From NCBI GenBank assembly GCA_031002005.1, contig JARYHS010013630.1, positions 31,335,504-31,399,503 of the forward strand: DNA of 64,000 nucleotides. The letters are read 5' to 3'. This document shows positions 10,252 to 19,875 of this stretch, piece by piece. A model generated the notes under the pieces. The model had not been told where the DNA came from, made no database searches, and saw nothing but the letters and a program-made list of their open reading frames with translations. Source of the DNA: Vandiemenella viatica (taxonomy: Eukaryota > Arthropoda > Insecta > Orthoptera > Morabidae). The number at the start of each line of letters is the position of its first letter. Position 1 is the stretch's first letter. A program made the translations under genes and the position numbers.

Positions 10252-11160
10252 ACGTTTAAACTTCGAAGCCCACTTAGAGAAGACAATAGCAAGAGCAGTG
10301 GCGGTCATGAATAAAATCATTAATATTTGCCAACGAAAATTCACTGTTCCAGTCCAAACAATAAGACTATACCATGACGCAATTTTATCCTCTTTAGTGG
10401 GCTACTCAGCAAGTGTGTGGGCAAAGCAAAGAAAAATAAAACTAAAACAGCGAGTCAGACGTGTCCAACAAGGAATACTTTTAAGATTGACAGGAGCATA
10501 CAGAACCGTGGTAACAAATTCATTAACCGTTGCTATTGGTGTATGGCCACTGGACCTTGAAGTAAGGAAACGGGTTGCCACATACTGGCTCAGAAAAGGG
10601 AAACAAGATAAGGTAGCAGAAATTGTAGGCAGCAAAGCAACATCGGAGATGCACATTCGGAAGCTTCTATTGGCGGAATGACAACAGGAATGGAACAACA
10701 GTGAAACAAGTGGAAGAGCATATGATATGTTCCCATCCGTAGAGGAGAGATTAAAGTTGAAGTACCTTCAACCCTCTCCCGAATTGGTACACTACATTAC
10801 AGGTCACGGCCCATACAATAGCTGGCTCTGAAGTAGAAATATTGTGGACTCAGACAGGTGCGAATGTGGTGAAGAGAGTAGGCCGGAGCTCGTGGTATGG
10901 GAATGTGAAATAACAGCAAGTTTGAGAGAACACCAACAAGCTCGGCTGCAAGGTAGGAGAATATTTGACATACTGCGCGACGAAAGTTTGTGGCATTTGC
11001 TGGATGAGGCAGCTGGTCTAGCCTCAAAATTTTGGAAGGAGAAATTTATAAAAAGGAAAAATGCCAAGCGAAGTCAAAGGCCTCAGATAGCAGAAGAGGA
11101 GGGAACAATGATGCTGGAAGTTTGACTTTCACAACACAGGATTGACGGAAGATATCCTAC
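10244..11160 (+). pseudogene. R1-like LINE: thumb and C-terminal cysteine motif
   Basis: One frame runs from 10244 to 11125 with stops at about 10679 and 10828. Its first part (A-R-A-V-A-V-M-N-K-I, S-S-L-V-G-Y-S-A-S-V-W-A) matches the thumb/connection of R1-type RT. Its last part has C-E-C-G-E ... W-E-C near 10858-10910, a CCHC-like zinc-binding remnant expected at the ORF2 C-terminus. It ends shortly before 11160. Confidence 0.8.
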
Positions 11161-11704
11161 GACAATGAGCAACATCAATTGTCGGAGGAACTTCAGTGTG
11201 CTCCATAGAGGCCGTCTTCTGAGCGACAGCTGGGGCCGTCTTGGTATTCCAGGAGGTCAACTCTTGATGGCCTGGGCGGCTGAATTTGCTGACGGTTCCA
11301 TGAGACTCTACTTTCGGAGCGCACTCAACACCGAGAAAAATGAACATTAGTGGACCAAAGTGCGGCTGTGACAATTGGTGGTAGTAATAGTAGTATTAGT
11401 AGTAGTAGCAATGATATTAGTAGTAGTAGTAAATTTAGTAGTAGTAATTTTAGTAGTAATATTAGGGACAATAGCAGTAGTAGTAGATGTAGTAGTGGTG
11501 TGGTGCCCATTCTGTTTAATAACAGTAGATGTAATAGATATTGGAAATTTAATCAAAATTTTCTTGGATTCATTGTTTATATGTTAATATGTTATATATA
11601 TATAGGATAAAATATATGTACATGTTAAATAATGGAAATAAGGGCCCAGAGTAGATACTAGGTGTTGGGCTATGTTGCATATGGAAAATAAATAAATAAA
11701 TAAT
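11161..11704 (+). mobile_element. Probable 3' untranslated region and tail of the R1-like LINE
   Basis: No coding similarity. It includes a trinucleotide microsatellite of AGT/AAT units (11380-11500) and ends in AAATAAATAAATAAATAA (11686-11703), which resembles a LINE 3' tail. The assignment to this LINE is from position. Confidence 0.5.
11380..11500. repeat. (AGT/AAT)n microsatellite, imperfect
   Basis: About 120 bp of interrupted AGT, AAT and AGC triplets. Both strands give long open frames of Ser/Asn or Leu/Val runs, which are artefacts of the triplet repeat. Confidence 0.9.
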
Positions 11705-12327
11705 GATTGAACAAAGTAAGAATTGCAAACAATAAGACTATCTGAAGGTGTAACCGGGTGTGAACCGAGTGCAGGAGTCTCTTCACGTTCATCGTTTTTA
11801 CCGTTTAGTCTGCGTGCTATTATGGTGATAGCGTGGCAACTGCCAGCAAACCATGGTTGAACCACTGACCCTGGGCATACTGTCGAGTGTCCCCTCCCGT
11901 CCTCCAACCTGCCAGCAGCCTTGAGGCGCGCCTCTTCCCCTCTGCGTTCATTCACGGCAGCCAGTTGGGGTAAGGTTGTATGCTCCGGATTGACTCAGCT
12001 CATTAAAAAACCATTATGGGTTGGCATTTAGTAGTCGCGATTCTTCATCTTCCACCAAAGCGTCATATCACGCGTTTTTCCAGAAATGGATGCATTACTC
12101 AACACAAATCTATTAGCTCTCCGCATTCGAGGGGTCTGAATCACCATATCGGCCATATTCTGAATTGGCCACGACGCAGCTGCCTGCCGTACTGTCGCGA
12201 TCTGTCGTTACTCCCAGGTGCTTTTATACCTCACAAGGACTCAGGAATTTCAGGTGCCTTAGCGCGGTGTTATTCCTTTGAGCGAGTCGTACATGTGTCT
12301 CCCATTCGTTCTCTGCAGGTTGAAATA
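11705..12327. other. No recognisable gene
   Basis: Mixed-composition DNA between the LINE tail and the palindromic Tc1 element. Frames at 11584-11955 (minus) and 12016-12423 (plus) show no motif I know; the latter runs into the transposon end. Nothing further is supported. Confidence 0.4.
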
Positions 12328-12492
12328 CACAGACGGAAAAAAAAAATCCCAACACCAAGAAAAAATTATTGTAGAGTAATGAAATTTGGACAATGCATTT
12401 GTCAAGTTAACATGTTTAATTGATTAAATTTTCAAGATCACAGGTTAATTTAAGCTCAAGAAAATGCATTTCAAATGTGAAATACTGTTAAA

Positions 12493-13269
12493 TTAATAGC
12501 CGGTGTAACCTCCAGAATTTTGAATGCAAGCCTGCAAACGTGAATGCATTGTGTCATACAGGTTTCGAATGTCACTTTGTGGTATGGAGTTCCATGCTTG
12601 TTGTACTTGTGCTGTCAATACTGGGACGGTCAGTGCTGGCTGTGGATGATGCTGGAGTTGTCGTCCAATGATATCCCATACGTGTTCAATTGGAGACAGA
12701 TCTGGTGATCTCGCAGGCCAAGGTAACATGTCGACACTCTGTAGAGCACGTTGCGAGACAACAGCGGTATGAGGGCGAGCGTTGTCCTGTTGAAAAACTC
12801 CCCCTTGAATGCTGTTCATGAATGGCAGCACTACAGGTTGAATTACCAGACTGACGTACAAATTTGCAGTCAGTGTGTTTGGTATAACCACAAGAGTGCT
12901 CCTGCTGTCATAGGAAATTGCTCCCCAGACCATGACTCCAGGTGTAGGTCCAGTGTGTCTAGGCCGCAGACAGTTTGGTTGCAGGCGTTCCCCTGGCCTC
13001 CTTCTGACCAACACTCGGCCATCACTGGCACCAAGGCAGAACCTGCTTTCATCAGAAAACACAACAGATCTCCACTCCGTCCTCCAATGAGCTCTGGCTT
13101 GACACCACTGGAGTCGCAAACGGCGATGGCTTGTAGTCAGTGGAATGCACGCTACAGGGCGCCTGGCTCGGAGCTGTCCTTGAAGTAACCGATTTCTAAC
13201 AGTTCGTTGTGTCACTGTGGTACCAACTGCAGCTCGAATTTCTATAGTGCTGCCATTCATGAACAGCAT
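12493..13269 (-). CDS. Tc1-like transposase lacking its N-terminal domain
   Basis: 258 codons, with the catalytic triad visible: Asp73 in V-F-S-D-E-S-R-F, Asp162 in Q-Q-D-N-A-R-P-H-T-A and Glu195 in S-P-D-L-S-P-I-E-H-V-W-D. G-V-M-V-W-G lies between them at 111-116. I count 32 residues between the second Asp and the Glu, two fewer than the usual DD34E. Tc1 transposases are about 340 residues with paired helix-turn-helix domains. Here only a second-HTH remnant (T-V-T-Q-R-T-V-R-N-R-L) remains. The first eight codons are read from the opposite arm of the palindrome, so the Met is not original. DNA binding is presumably lost. Confidence 0.85.
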   Translation of the reverse strand: MLFMNGSTIEIRAAVGTTVTQRTVRNRLLQGQLRARRPVACIPLTTSHRRLRLQWCQARAHWRTEWRSVVFSDESRFCLGASDGRVLVRRRPGERLQPNCLRPRHTGPTPGVMVWGAISYDSRSTLVVIPNTLTANLYVSLVIQPVVLPFMNSIQGGVFQQDNARPHTAVVSQRALQSVDMLPWPARSPDLSPIEHVWDIIGRQLQHHPQPALTVPVLTAQVQQAWNSIPQSDIRNLYDTMHSRLQACIQNSGGYTGY

Positions 13270-13585
13270 TCAAGGGGGAGTTTTTCAACAGGATAACGCT
13301 CGCCCTCATACCGCTGTTGTCTCGCAACGTGCTCTACAGAGTGTCGACATGTTACCTTGGCCTGCGAGATCACCAGATCTGTCTCCAATTGAACACGTAT
13401 GGGATATCATTGGACGACAACTCCAGCATCATCCACAGCCAGCACTGACCGTCCCAGTATTGACAGCACAAGTACAACAAGCATGGAACTCCATACCACA
13501 AAGTGACATTCTAAACCTGTATGACACAATGCATTCACGTTTGCAGGCTTGCATTCAAAATTCTGGAGGTTACACCGGCTATTAA
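13217..13585 (+). pseudogene. Second, inverted copy of the Tc1-like transposase C-terminal third
   Basis: 122 codons. From residue 11 on it repeats the C-terminal part of the minus-strand frame (second Asp, the DLSPIEHVWD block, and the end G-G-Y-T-G-Y), with one visible residue change (I-R-N to I-L-N). The first ten codons are the antisense of the other copy's coding sequence. The first catalytic Asp is missing. It is a by-product of the inverted duplication. Confidence 0.85.
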
Positions 13586-13751
13586 TTTAACAGTATTTCA
13601 CATTTGAAATGCATTTTCTTGAGCTTAAATTAACCTGTGATCTTGAAAATTTAATCAATTAAACATGTTAACTTGACAAATGCATTGTCCAAATTTCATT
13701 ACTCTACAATAATTTTTTCTTGGTGTTGGGATTTTTTTTTCCGTCTGTGTA

Positions 13752-14499
13752 TGAGTAGATGTACTGTGAATAAGAATTGAAATTTATTATTTATTTCTCA
13801 TCATAGAGCGCAACGCGTGTTATTCTCGTTTCCAGATAGTTTAGTACCAGTCTACGCTTGAATCTGTCCAACTATTAGACTGCACAGCGCAGATTGTGAA
13901 TATGCTCAAGACCTGAGCCTTTACTTCACTCTAGAATCAAAGCAACAGCGTTTCAGTAGAGTCAAATTTCATCAGGCAGATAATCGAGGCTATAGGTCGA
14001 CTTTATTAGCTCAATTGTTGTGAGATATACATGACGAAAATTATAAAACAATTTAGATCTTCGAGTGAATATGAAACTCAATTACCATATGAAAAATAGA
14101 CAGTTTGCTGAATCATGCAAGAAGTATTCATCTGTGCCGTTCTGGTACCCTTGTTTATTCGGATTACTGTCCGTGCTTTCACGAAATCGCTACAATTACT
14201 GTAGGCTTAGAGATAGGAATGGAGACAGACGACTGAATCTCTTTTGCCAAATGCTCTAAAGTAGCTACCTCTATAGATGAATTAATTTTTCCGTTGACGA
14301 GAATCATAAACCATATACCCCCCTCCCCTCCTCCCAGTGAGACTTCTGTCAAGCTTCTGTTGTTTCATTCAGAACCTCAACTCCAATCTCCTTATTGACT
14401 TATCCATTTTTCACTGTCTCACCTCTTCTTCCCTATCATGCTCTTCAATAACTTCAACTAGGTCGCCAGAATTTTACTCTTCTCTTTATCTGCCAAAGC
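13752..14499. other. No recognisable gene
   Basis: AT-rich sequence with short frames only (for example 14065-14259, plus, and 14337-14540, plus), none carrying a motif I recognise. The last part (after about 14330) may be decayed LINE sequence on the minus strand continuing from the next entry. Confidence 0.4.
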
Positions 14500-14690
14500 C
14501 CAGTTTCTACCGCTTAAGTCAATATGGGGGCATTTTGTAGAGTATTTCCTTGCTCTGAAATGGGGTTTTCTTCTTCCATACAATCCAATAAAAATCATTT
14601 CCACGTTGCACCCTGTTACTGATTTCCTTGTCCAGCCTAGAATTTTTCATTAATGCACCTCCTAAATAAGTGAAGTTTAAAAAAAATTCA
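14500..14690 (-). pseudogene. LINE reverse-transcriptase thumb fragment
   Basis: The minus strand reads F-T-Y-L-G-G-A-L-M-K-N-S-R-L-D-K-E-I-S-N-R, then a helix ending near S-K-E-I-L-Y-K-M. This is the 'YLGS...D.EI..RI' segment after the RT palm in several LINE clades. It is broken by a stop shortly after. No clade is assigned. Confidence 0.6.
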
Positions 14691-14744
14691 AGTTGCTTAA
14701 TCTATTAAACACTGTCCAACTTTATAAACCAATACGGAGCTTAG

Positions 14745-15690
14745 CCTGTGGAGGGGTGGCCTGTGGAGGCTCCGCCTGTGGAGGCTCCGGTGGTGGAGTC
14801 TCATCCAGTGGGGACTCAGCCTGTGAAACTCTTCCTGTGTAGGCTTTGGGTCAGGCTATAGATGCAGAAAGTAGAGATTGTAGGTTGGAGGAGGTTGAGT
14901 AGAATAGTTGAGTGCAGGTAACAGTCGTAGGATAAATACGGAAAGTAGGATAAAGAAGCCAGACATTTCAGAAATTGTGTGGAAAAATATCTTTTACTAA
15001 AGTCAGGAGTGGAAGAGCCTCATATAGATGGAGGAGCAGTTAAGTCCTTTAGGAGTAGGGGCCTGCAGGGAAAGAATAAGAAGAAAAGGGTTTCTGCTGC
15101 TAGATAGTAGCCATGGAAAAGGTGTAGGCCCTATTTTGCAGGATCAGTCAGGCACAGTATACCAGGTCACAAGTTTTTTCACACCTACTGAAACATTAGA
15201 TCAGGTAATACAGGATACAAGTGCACTTTGTAGGAGTTTCTATAAGGACGATAGAGTAATGATAGTGGGAGGTGCGGGGAAATGTATTGATAGAAACGTG
15301 AGTTATAGTATAGAGAGTGACATGAGGAAGGTGGTGAAGGAGGCACAGCATACCAGAACTGAGCTCATGCAGGTCCTAATTTGCCATGAGCGGCCAGCGT
15401 TGAACCACGCTGTGAGGCAGGTAAATGTGAAAACGGAGTTACTACTGTGGAAAGGCATTAGTCCTATGTTAGGAGTTGTAGCTGTGAACATCATTGGTAG
15501 GTGTGGTAGTGTGGGGTTTCACTACACCTAAATGGAAGGGGTAAGGGCGTACTTTCTGAGTTGATAGCTAAAGCTGTAAGAAGGGACTCATTGAAAGGCA
15601 GAAGGAGGGTGTAGAGGGTCATAGGAGTGTACAAGGCGTATATTGGTGATGAGGCATGAAAAGATATTGGTGTACGAATTGAAAGTAACA
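14745..15690 (+). pseudogene. LINE-A: ORF1 with SGNH/esterase-like domain, joined to a C-terminal ORF2 piece
   Basis: Starts with a Pro/Val/Glu-Ala repeat region (about 14745-14860) like that at 42475. The SGNH-like part follows: L-L-L-D-S-S-H-G-K-G-V-G-P (about 15090-15125), V-T-S-F-F and D-D-R-V-M-I-V-G-G-A-G-K (15244-15280), then V-N-I-I-G-R near 15490. From memory, LINE ORF1 esterase domains have G-S-S-H-G-R-G and a later D-T-I-G-R-W-G-F-T-R-H-G-L-H-L. After about 15580 the frame I-G-V-Y-K-A-Y-I-G-D-E-A matches the C-terminal end of LINE-A ORF2 (compare 28970-29060). Endonuclease and RT are therefore missing from this piece. Stops and shifts are present. Confidence 0.65.
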
Positions 15691-16306
15691 CGCCCTCACC
15701 TTGTCAGCCATTACCAACCAGTCAATACGGGTAATTGTTAACTAGACCTTGTCTCATTATCTTGCCTCGCCACCATGCATCCATCATGTCAGTTCGCCAT
15801 TCAATCAGTAACGGTCAGTCTACGTAGCCTCGTATATGCTGCCAGAACAGAAACTACTATTTGTAGAGGCTATCGGCAGTTATCCTTACAGATCACGCTC
15901 TGAACTGTATTAATACAATCTCCAGTGGTCAATAAAAGGAACTCTAACGATCATAATCGTTAACATCATTTATTAGGTAGTATCTCAGCTAGGCCTTTTC
16001 TGCCTAAATCGGTTCTCTAGCCGTAACTAATGGAGTGGGGTCAATGATTCATGACAATTAACATCTTCCTCTAGCCCACAAGTCATTGCTTAGATCAACA
16101 GAAGATCAAGATGCCTCAATACGTCAGAATACATCTTCAAGAAATAAGATAGCGCATGAGGAACAGATTTAGTAAAGGTCCCGAAGGTCAGTAAACTTCC
16201 ACCCTAATGTCTGCTCCCTCCAAAAGCCCACAAAATAATCCCTCCATCGGTTCAGGACACTTGACAACGTAAGGTTCAGCACAGAGGGTACAAGCAGGCT
16301 ATTTAC
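15691..16306. other. No recognisable gene
   Basis: Sequence between two LINE-A pieces. No frame, repeat end or RNA motif could be identified. It may be an unrecognised insertion or original flanking DNA. Confidence 0.4.
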
Positions 16307-17219
16307 ATGGGGATGGAAAAAGATGACCAAAATGATACTGATTATAGATCCACGATGGGAAAAATCACAAATTCTGAAGAAATCGATGAAGCTGCTGAAG
16401 CAATAACTGACTGGGGCAGAACTCGAAAGGAGGAGGTTAATGCTGAAAATATCACAAAGCCAGTAATAAGGGTGTTACCGGCAGACTTTAGAAGTATAAT
16501 TAAAAAAGTAATAGAATTTGCAAACTTAATAGAAATACACGAACCACAAGTAATTATAGGTATAAGTCTTGGTTAAAAGAAGTACTAGACAATGAGGATT
16601 TTGCCGACGGTTACGAGTGTACCGCAGATATAGAGGAGCAGTTGGTGGAGGGATTTTCGTACTGGTTAGCAAAAACTATTACTGGTGTTCCTGGACCATG
16701 ACCATGAATTATTTGGAGTAGATTTCTAGGGTAATAAAAGAGAGAGAAAAAAAAACAATAACAGGTTATTGGCTGCTAACCGCAGTGGAAGAATGGCTGA
16801 TGAGGCTCTTGGCAAAAATTAAATTCATGCTCAGATTTCAGAGGTGAGAATAGAATGGTCATTTTTAGTGGGGATTTACATTTACCATGTGTCAACTGGG
16901 TAGGAAATAATATTAGTAACACAAGGGAACGTAGATTTGCAAATAATTTAATTCTGGAAGTAGAGTTTACACAAGTCTTAGAGCAGAACACTAGGGGACA
17001 GAACACGTTGGATACCTTCCTAATAAAGCCGCATGATAACCTTGTGGGATGTCAAGTAACTGTAGAAATATGTGATCACGAAGCATTTCTAATGGATATT
17101 AGAGGATTCAGTAAACTAGTAGCTAAAATTGAACAGGGAAATAGGTACACTAATAAAAAGACACAGATTTCGAACTTGAAGAGATGTTTTAGGGAAAGTT
17201 TCAGCAAATGGAAGAATTC
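16307..17219 (+). pseudogene. LINE-A: end of ORF1 and endonuclease domain
   Basis: 16307-16576 reads M-G-K-I-T-N-S-E-E-I-D-E-A-A-E-A-I-T-D, then the endonuclease start (V-I-R-V-L with V-I-E-F-A-N-L-I-E-I-H-E-P-Q-V-I-I-G). The corresponding segment at 63490-63720 is open. 16855-17223 gives the later endonuclease part: F-S-G-D-L-H-L-P-C-V-N-W (the GDxN-type motif), N-T-L-D-T-F-L-I and C-D-H-E-A-F-L-M-D (SDH-type motif, here CDH). Frame changes occur around 16580-16850. The copy is cut at 17219 and resumes at 19876. Confidence 0.75.
17204..17219. repeat. Probable target-site duplication of LINE-C, left copy
   Basis: AAATGGAAGAATTCA here and AGATGGGAAGAATTCA near 19872-19887 differ by one substitution and one base indel. 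They flank the inserted LINE-C, and the LINE-A coding sense is found on both outer sides. Confidence 0.65.
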
Positions 17220-17221
17220 AT

Positions 17222-17688
17222 AGTAGGATCATTTTACCGACCTCCGGATGCTGGACTAGATAACGCGGAGTATTTTAGACAGTCACAGTCATTGGAGGTG
17301 ATTTTAATATACCCTCAGTTAACTGGGACACATTTACGTTCAAGTCATTCAAAAGAGATAGATTAATAACCGAAACGTTCCTAGAATCAATCGCGGAAAT
17401 TTTCTTGAACAGATGATCGAAGAGCCAACGCGGAGCGTCAAAGATTCCTCGTCCATTTTGGATCTTTTTCTTACAAACAATCCGGATATTGTAGATACAG
17501 TTTGTATAGAAGACAGTATAAGTGATCACAAGGCGGTTGTGGTAATTTTAAAATCTAGGCTGAATTTGAAGCATGATAAAGACAAACTCGTATATTGTTT
17601 CGATAAGGCGGACGATACATTTATGGTCGATCATTTAGTGAAAAATTTTGAAACGTACACGCTAAATACAAATGTTGAGGAACTTTGA
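17222..17688 (+). pseudogene. LINE-C endonuclease, C-terminal part
   Basis: F-Y-R-P-P-D-A-G-L-D at the start, a G-D-F-N-type segment in another frame (about 17295), then S-S-I-L-D-L-F-L-T-N-N-P and S-D-H-K-A-V-V-V, which are the catalytic Asp/His motifs of APE-type LINE endonucleases. A TGA stop ends the frame at 17688, and the same frame continues directly after it. Confidence 0.8.
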
Positions 17689-17694
17689 TTTGAT

Positions 17695-18594
17695 TTGAAA
17701 AAAATAATATCGACCGGCTTAAATCAATTTGTTCCCACGAAGTTTATTAAGGTTAGTAAGAACTTCCCGTGGTTCAATAGGGAAGTGAAACGGTTGCTCA
17801 GGAAGCAAAGGCGTTTACATGCCACGGTAAAGAAGTCGGGGGACTCGTCTAATCGCGCTAAATTAGTCCAGTTGCGAGCAGAAGTGCATAAGACAATGCG
17901 TGATGCGTTTAAAGAATTCCAAGTCAGAAATTTATCCGAAGATCTGATTACTAATCCAAAAAAGTTCTGGTCATATGTCAAATTAATAAGAAGCTCTCGT
18001 AAGGTCATGCCGTCGTTGATTAATGAAAATGGGGAATTATCAGAAACTAGCGACGAGAAAGCAGAAATTTTGAATATTGTATTTAAAAAAGCTTTCACGA
18101 CAGAAATCTCGGAGGAGATTCCGATATTTAACAATCGTACCAACAAAATGATGAATGATCTCGTTCTCGATGTCGAGGGAATAACTAAACTGCTTATGAA
18201 TGTAAATCCCAATAAGGCTCCCGGACCAGACGGTATTCCTACAAGATTCTACTCTAGGTACGCAAAGGAAATTGCGCCGTATTTGATGAAATTTTATACC
18301 ACCTCCTTGGATCAAGGAAAATTACCAGCCGAATGGAAGACCGCCATCGTAAGTCCAGTGTTTAAAAATGGGAATGTTAATGATCCTCAAAATAATAGGC
18401 CGATCTCGTTAACCTCAATATTTTGCAGGATTTTAGAACACATCATCTATTCAAATGTCATGCGGTTTTTGGATGAAGGTGAGCTTTTAGAAACAAATCA
18501 ATATGGATTCAGAAAAGGCCGACTGCGAAACACAACTTGCTTTTTAATTCACGACTTGAGCCGTATTATAGATGAGCAATCGCAGTTGATTTAG
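17695..18594 (+). pseudogene. LINE-C reverse transcriptase, N-terminal part
   Basis: In the same frame as the endonuclease. It shows W-F-N-R-E-V-K-R-L, N-P-N-K-A-P-G-P-D-G-I-P (RT block 1) and N-N-R-P-I-S-L-T-S-I-F-C-R-I-L-E (block 2), with N-Q-Y-G-F-R-K-G-R near the end. A stop at 18592-18594, and a shift to the frame that opens downstream, break the gene just before catalytic block A. Confidence 0.9.
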
Positions 18595-19574
18595 TTCTAT
18601 TAGACTTTAAAAAAGCTTTCGACACTGTGCCTCACACTAGGTTACTTAGGAAACTCCGTGGCTACGGCATATCTAGACAAATATGCGACTGGGTTGCAGA
18701 CTTTCTGGAGGGCAGAACACAGTGTGTAGTTCTTGACGGTGAGCGTTCATCACTTACTGAAGTGAGGTCCGGGGTTCCTCAGGGAAGGGTGGTAGGTCCT
18801 CTGTTGTTTCTCATATACATTAATGATTTCTGCGACATAATAAGGGGGATGAAAAGATTATTTGCCGATGATGCTATTATTTATCGTGAAATCACAACCC
18901 AGGACGACTGCGCTTTGTTACAAGACGATATTATGAAAATAATTGCGTGTTGTAAAGATTGGCAGTTGGAGTTAAACGCTAAAAAGTGACAAGTAATGCA
19001 TGTAAGTAAAAAGGTGACACCATTTAGCTATGAATATACTATTAATGGCACTGTTTTTAGAACGGTAGATTCCGCTAAATACCTAGGGGTAACAATTCGT
19101 AATAATTTGTCATGGAATGAGCAAATCGAGAATGTAATTGGGAAAGCAAATCGTATTCTTCGATTTCTAGGTCATAATTTAAAACAATGCACTCCGGACG
19201 TTAAATCGATTGCATACAAGTCACTAGTGCGGCCTCACTTAGAATATTGTTGCTCTGTATGGGGTCCCCATCAAAAGGGATTAATGGAGGCATTAGAGAT
19301 GGTCCAAAGAAGAGCCGCCCGATTCGTGACAGGTATATACAGTTGGAGGGAAAGGGTAAGTGTGATGTTGAAGGAGTTAGGTTGGGAAGACCTGGAGCAC
19401 AGAAGGCGTTGCTCTCGACAGAAGCTAATTGAAAAATTCTCGACTGACGTATTTCGGAATGACAGTAAACAAATATTGCTACCAGCAACAGTCATATCCC
19501 GGAATGACCGCGAAAATAAGATAAGAGAAATCAGGGCCAGAACCGATTCATTTCTGTACTCATTTTTTCTTTGA
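18595..19574 (+). pseudogene. LINE-C reverse transcriptase palm, thumb and C-terminus
   Basis: L-L-D-F-K-K-A-F-D-T-V-P-H (block A), S-G-V-P-Q-G-R-V-V-G-P-L-L-F (block B; the usual Ser of PQGS is Arg) and F-A-D-D at 18861-18872. A TGA stop at about 18989 splits palm from thumb. The frame then continues unchanged with A-K-Y-L-G-V-T-I-R-N-N-L-S-W and R-P-H-L-E-Y-C-C-S-V-W to the end. Apart from one frame change and two or three stops, the gene is well preserved, so the copy is fairly young. Confidence 0.9.
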
Positions 19575-19639
19575 GCGATTAGGGAGTGGAATAGAAAGGA
19601 TTTACCGCGCGACTAAACATAAAATCCGTCAGGAGTAGC

Positions 19640-19870
19640 TTTCGATAAAGTACTCCGGCCATCCTGATCTGGGTTTTCCATGGTTTCCCCAGATCGCTCC
19701 ATGCGAATGCTGGGATGTTTCCTCACAATAGCCCACGGGCGCCTCCTGCCATATCCCGTATATCCCTTCCAAACCATTACCTTCCCGGATAGGTGCAATG
19801 CACCCTCCGCCACACACTTTTAGTGAATCGCGGAGTAATAGTAATAGTAATGGCACAAGTGCAGTAGAGT
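19640..19870 (+). repeat. LINE-C 3' region containing a SINE-like core
   Basis: From about 19660 the sequence follows the SINE body for roughly 60 bp (stem GATCTGGG 19666-19673, loop with CCATGG, stem CCCAGATC 19688-19695, then GCGAATGCTGGGATG). After about 19720 it diverges. It lies inside the LINE-C target duplication. Either the LINE 3' end carries this core natively or a SINE fragment was inserted; no separate duplication around the SINE-like part was seen, which favours the former. Confidence 0.65.
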
Positions 19871-19875
19871 CAAGA

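Larger units (their letters stand above)
12328..13749. mobile_element. Tc1-type transposon rebuilt as a long palindrome
   Basis: The element begins CACAGACGG and ends CCGTCTGTG, with TA on each outer side (12326-12327 and 13750-13751), as Tc1/mariner elements have. The two outer ~505-bp segments, 12328-12833 and 13245-13749, are inverted copies with only a few differences seen by eye. Between them lies a 411-bp single-copy loop. Each arm carries the end of the transposase gene plus its 3' flank. The usual 5' end with the N-terminal DNA-binding domain is absent, replaced by a second 3' half. Confidence 0.92.
17222..19875 (+). mobile_element. LINE-C (CR1/Jockey-superfamily), 5'-truncated, inserted in LINE-A
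   Basis: Begins inside the endonuclease domain at V-G-S-F-Y-R-P-P and runs through a full RT to a 3' tail with (AGTAAT)-type repeats at about 19831-19850. A roughly 15-bp duplication flanks it. 5' truncation plus a target duplication is the normal signature of target-primed reverse transcription. The 3' region 19640-19800 shares a conserved core with the SINE family of this window. Confidence 0.75.

Noticed and set aside
9852..10698. Minus-strand frames of 98-146 codons
   Set aside because: Antisense of the R1-like RT.
11325..11610. Overlapping frames rich in Leu, Val, Thr or Ser on both strands
   Set aside because: They are translations of the AGT/AAT microsatellite.
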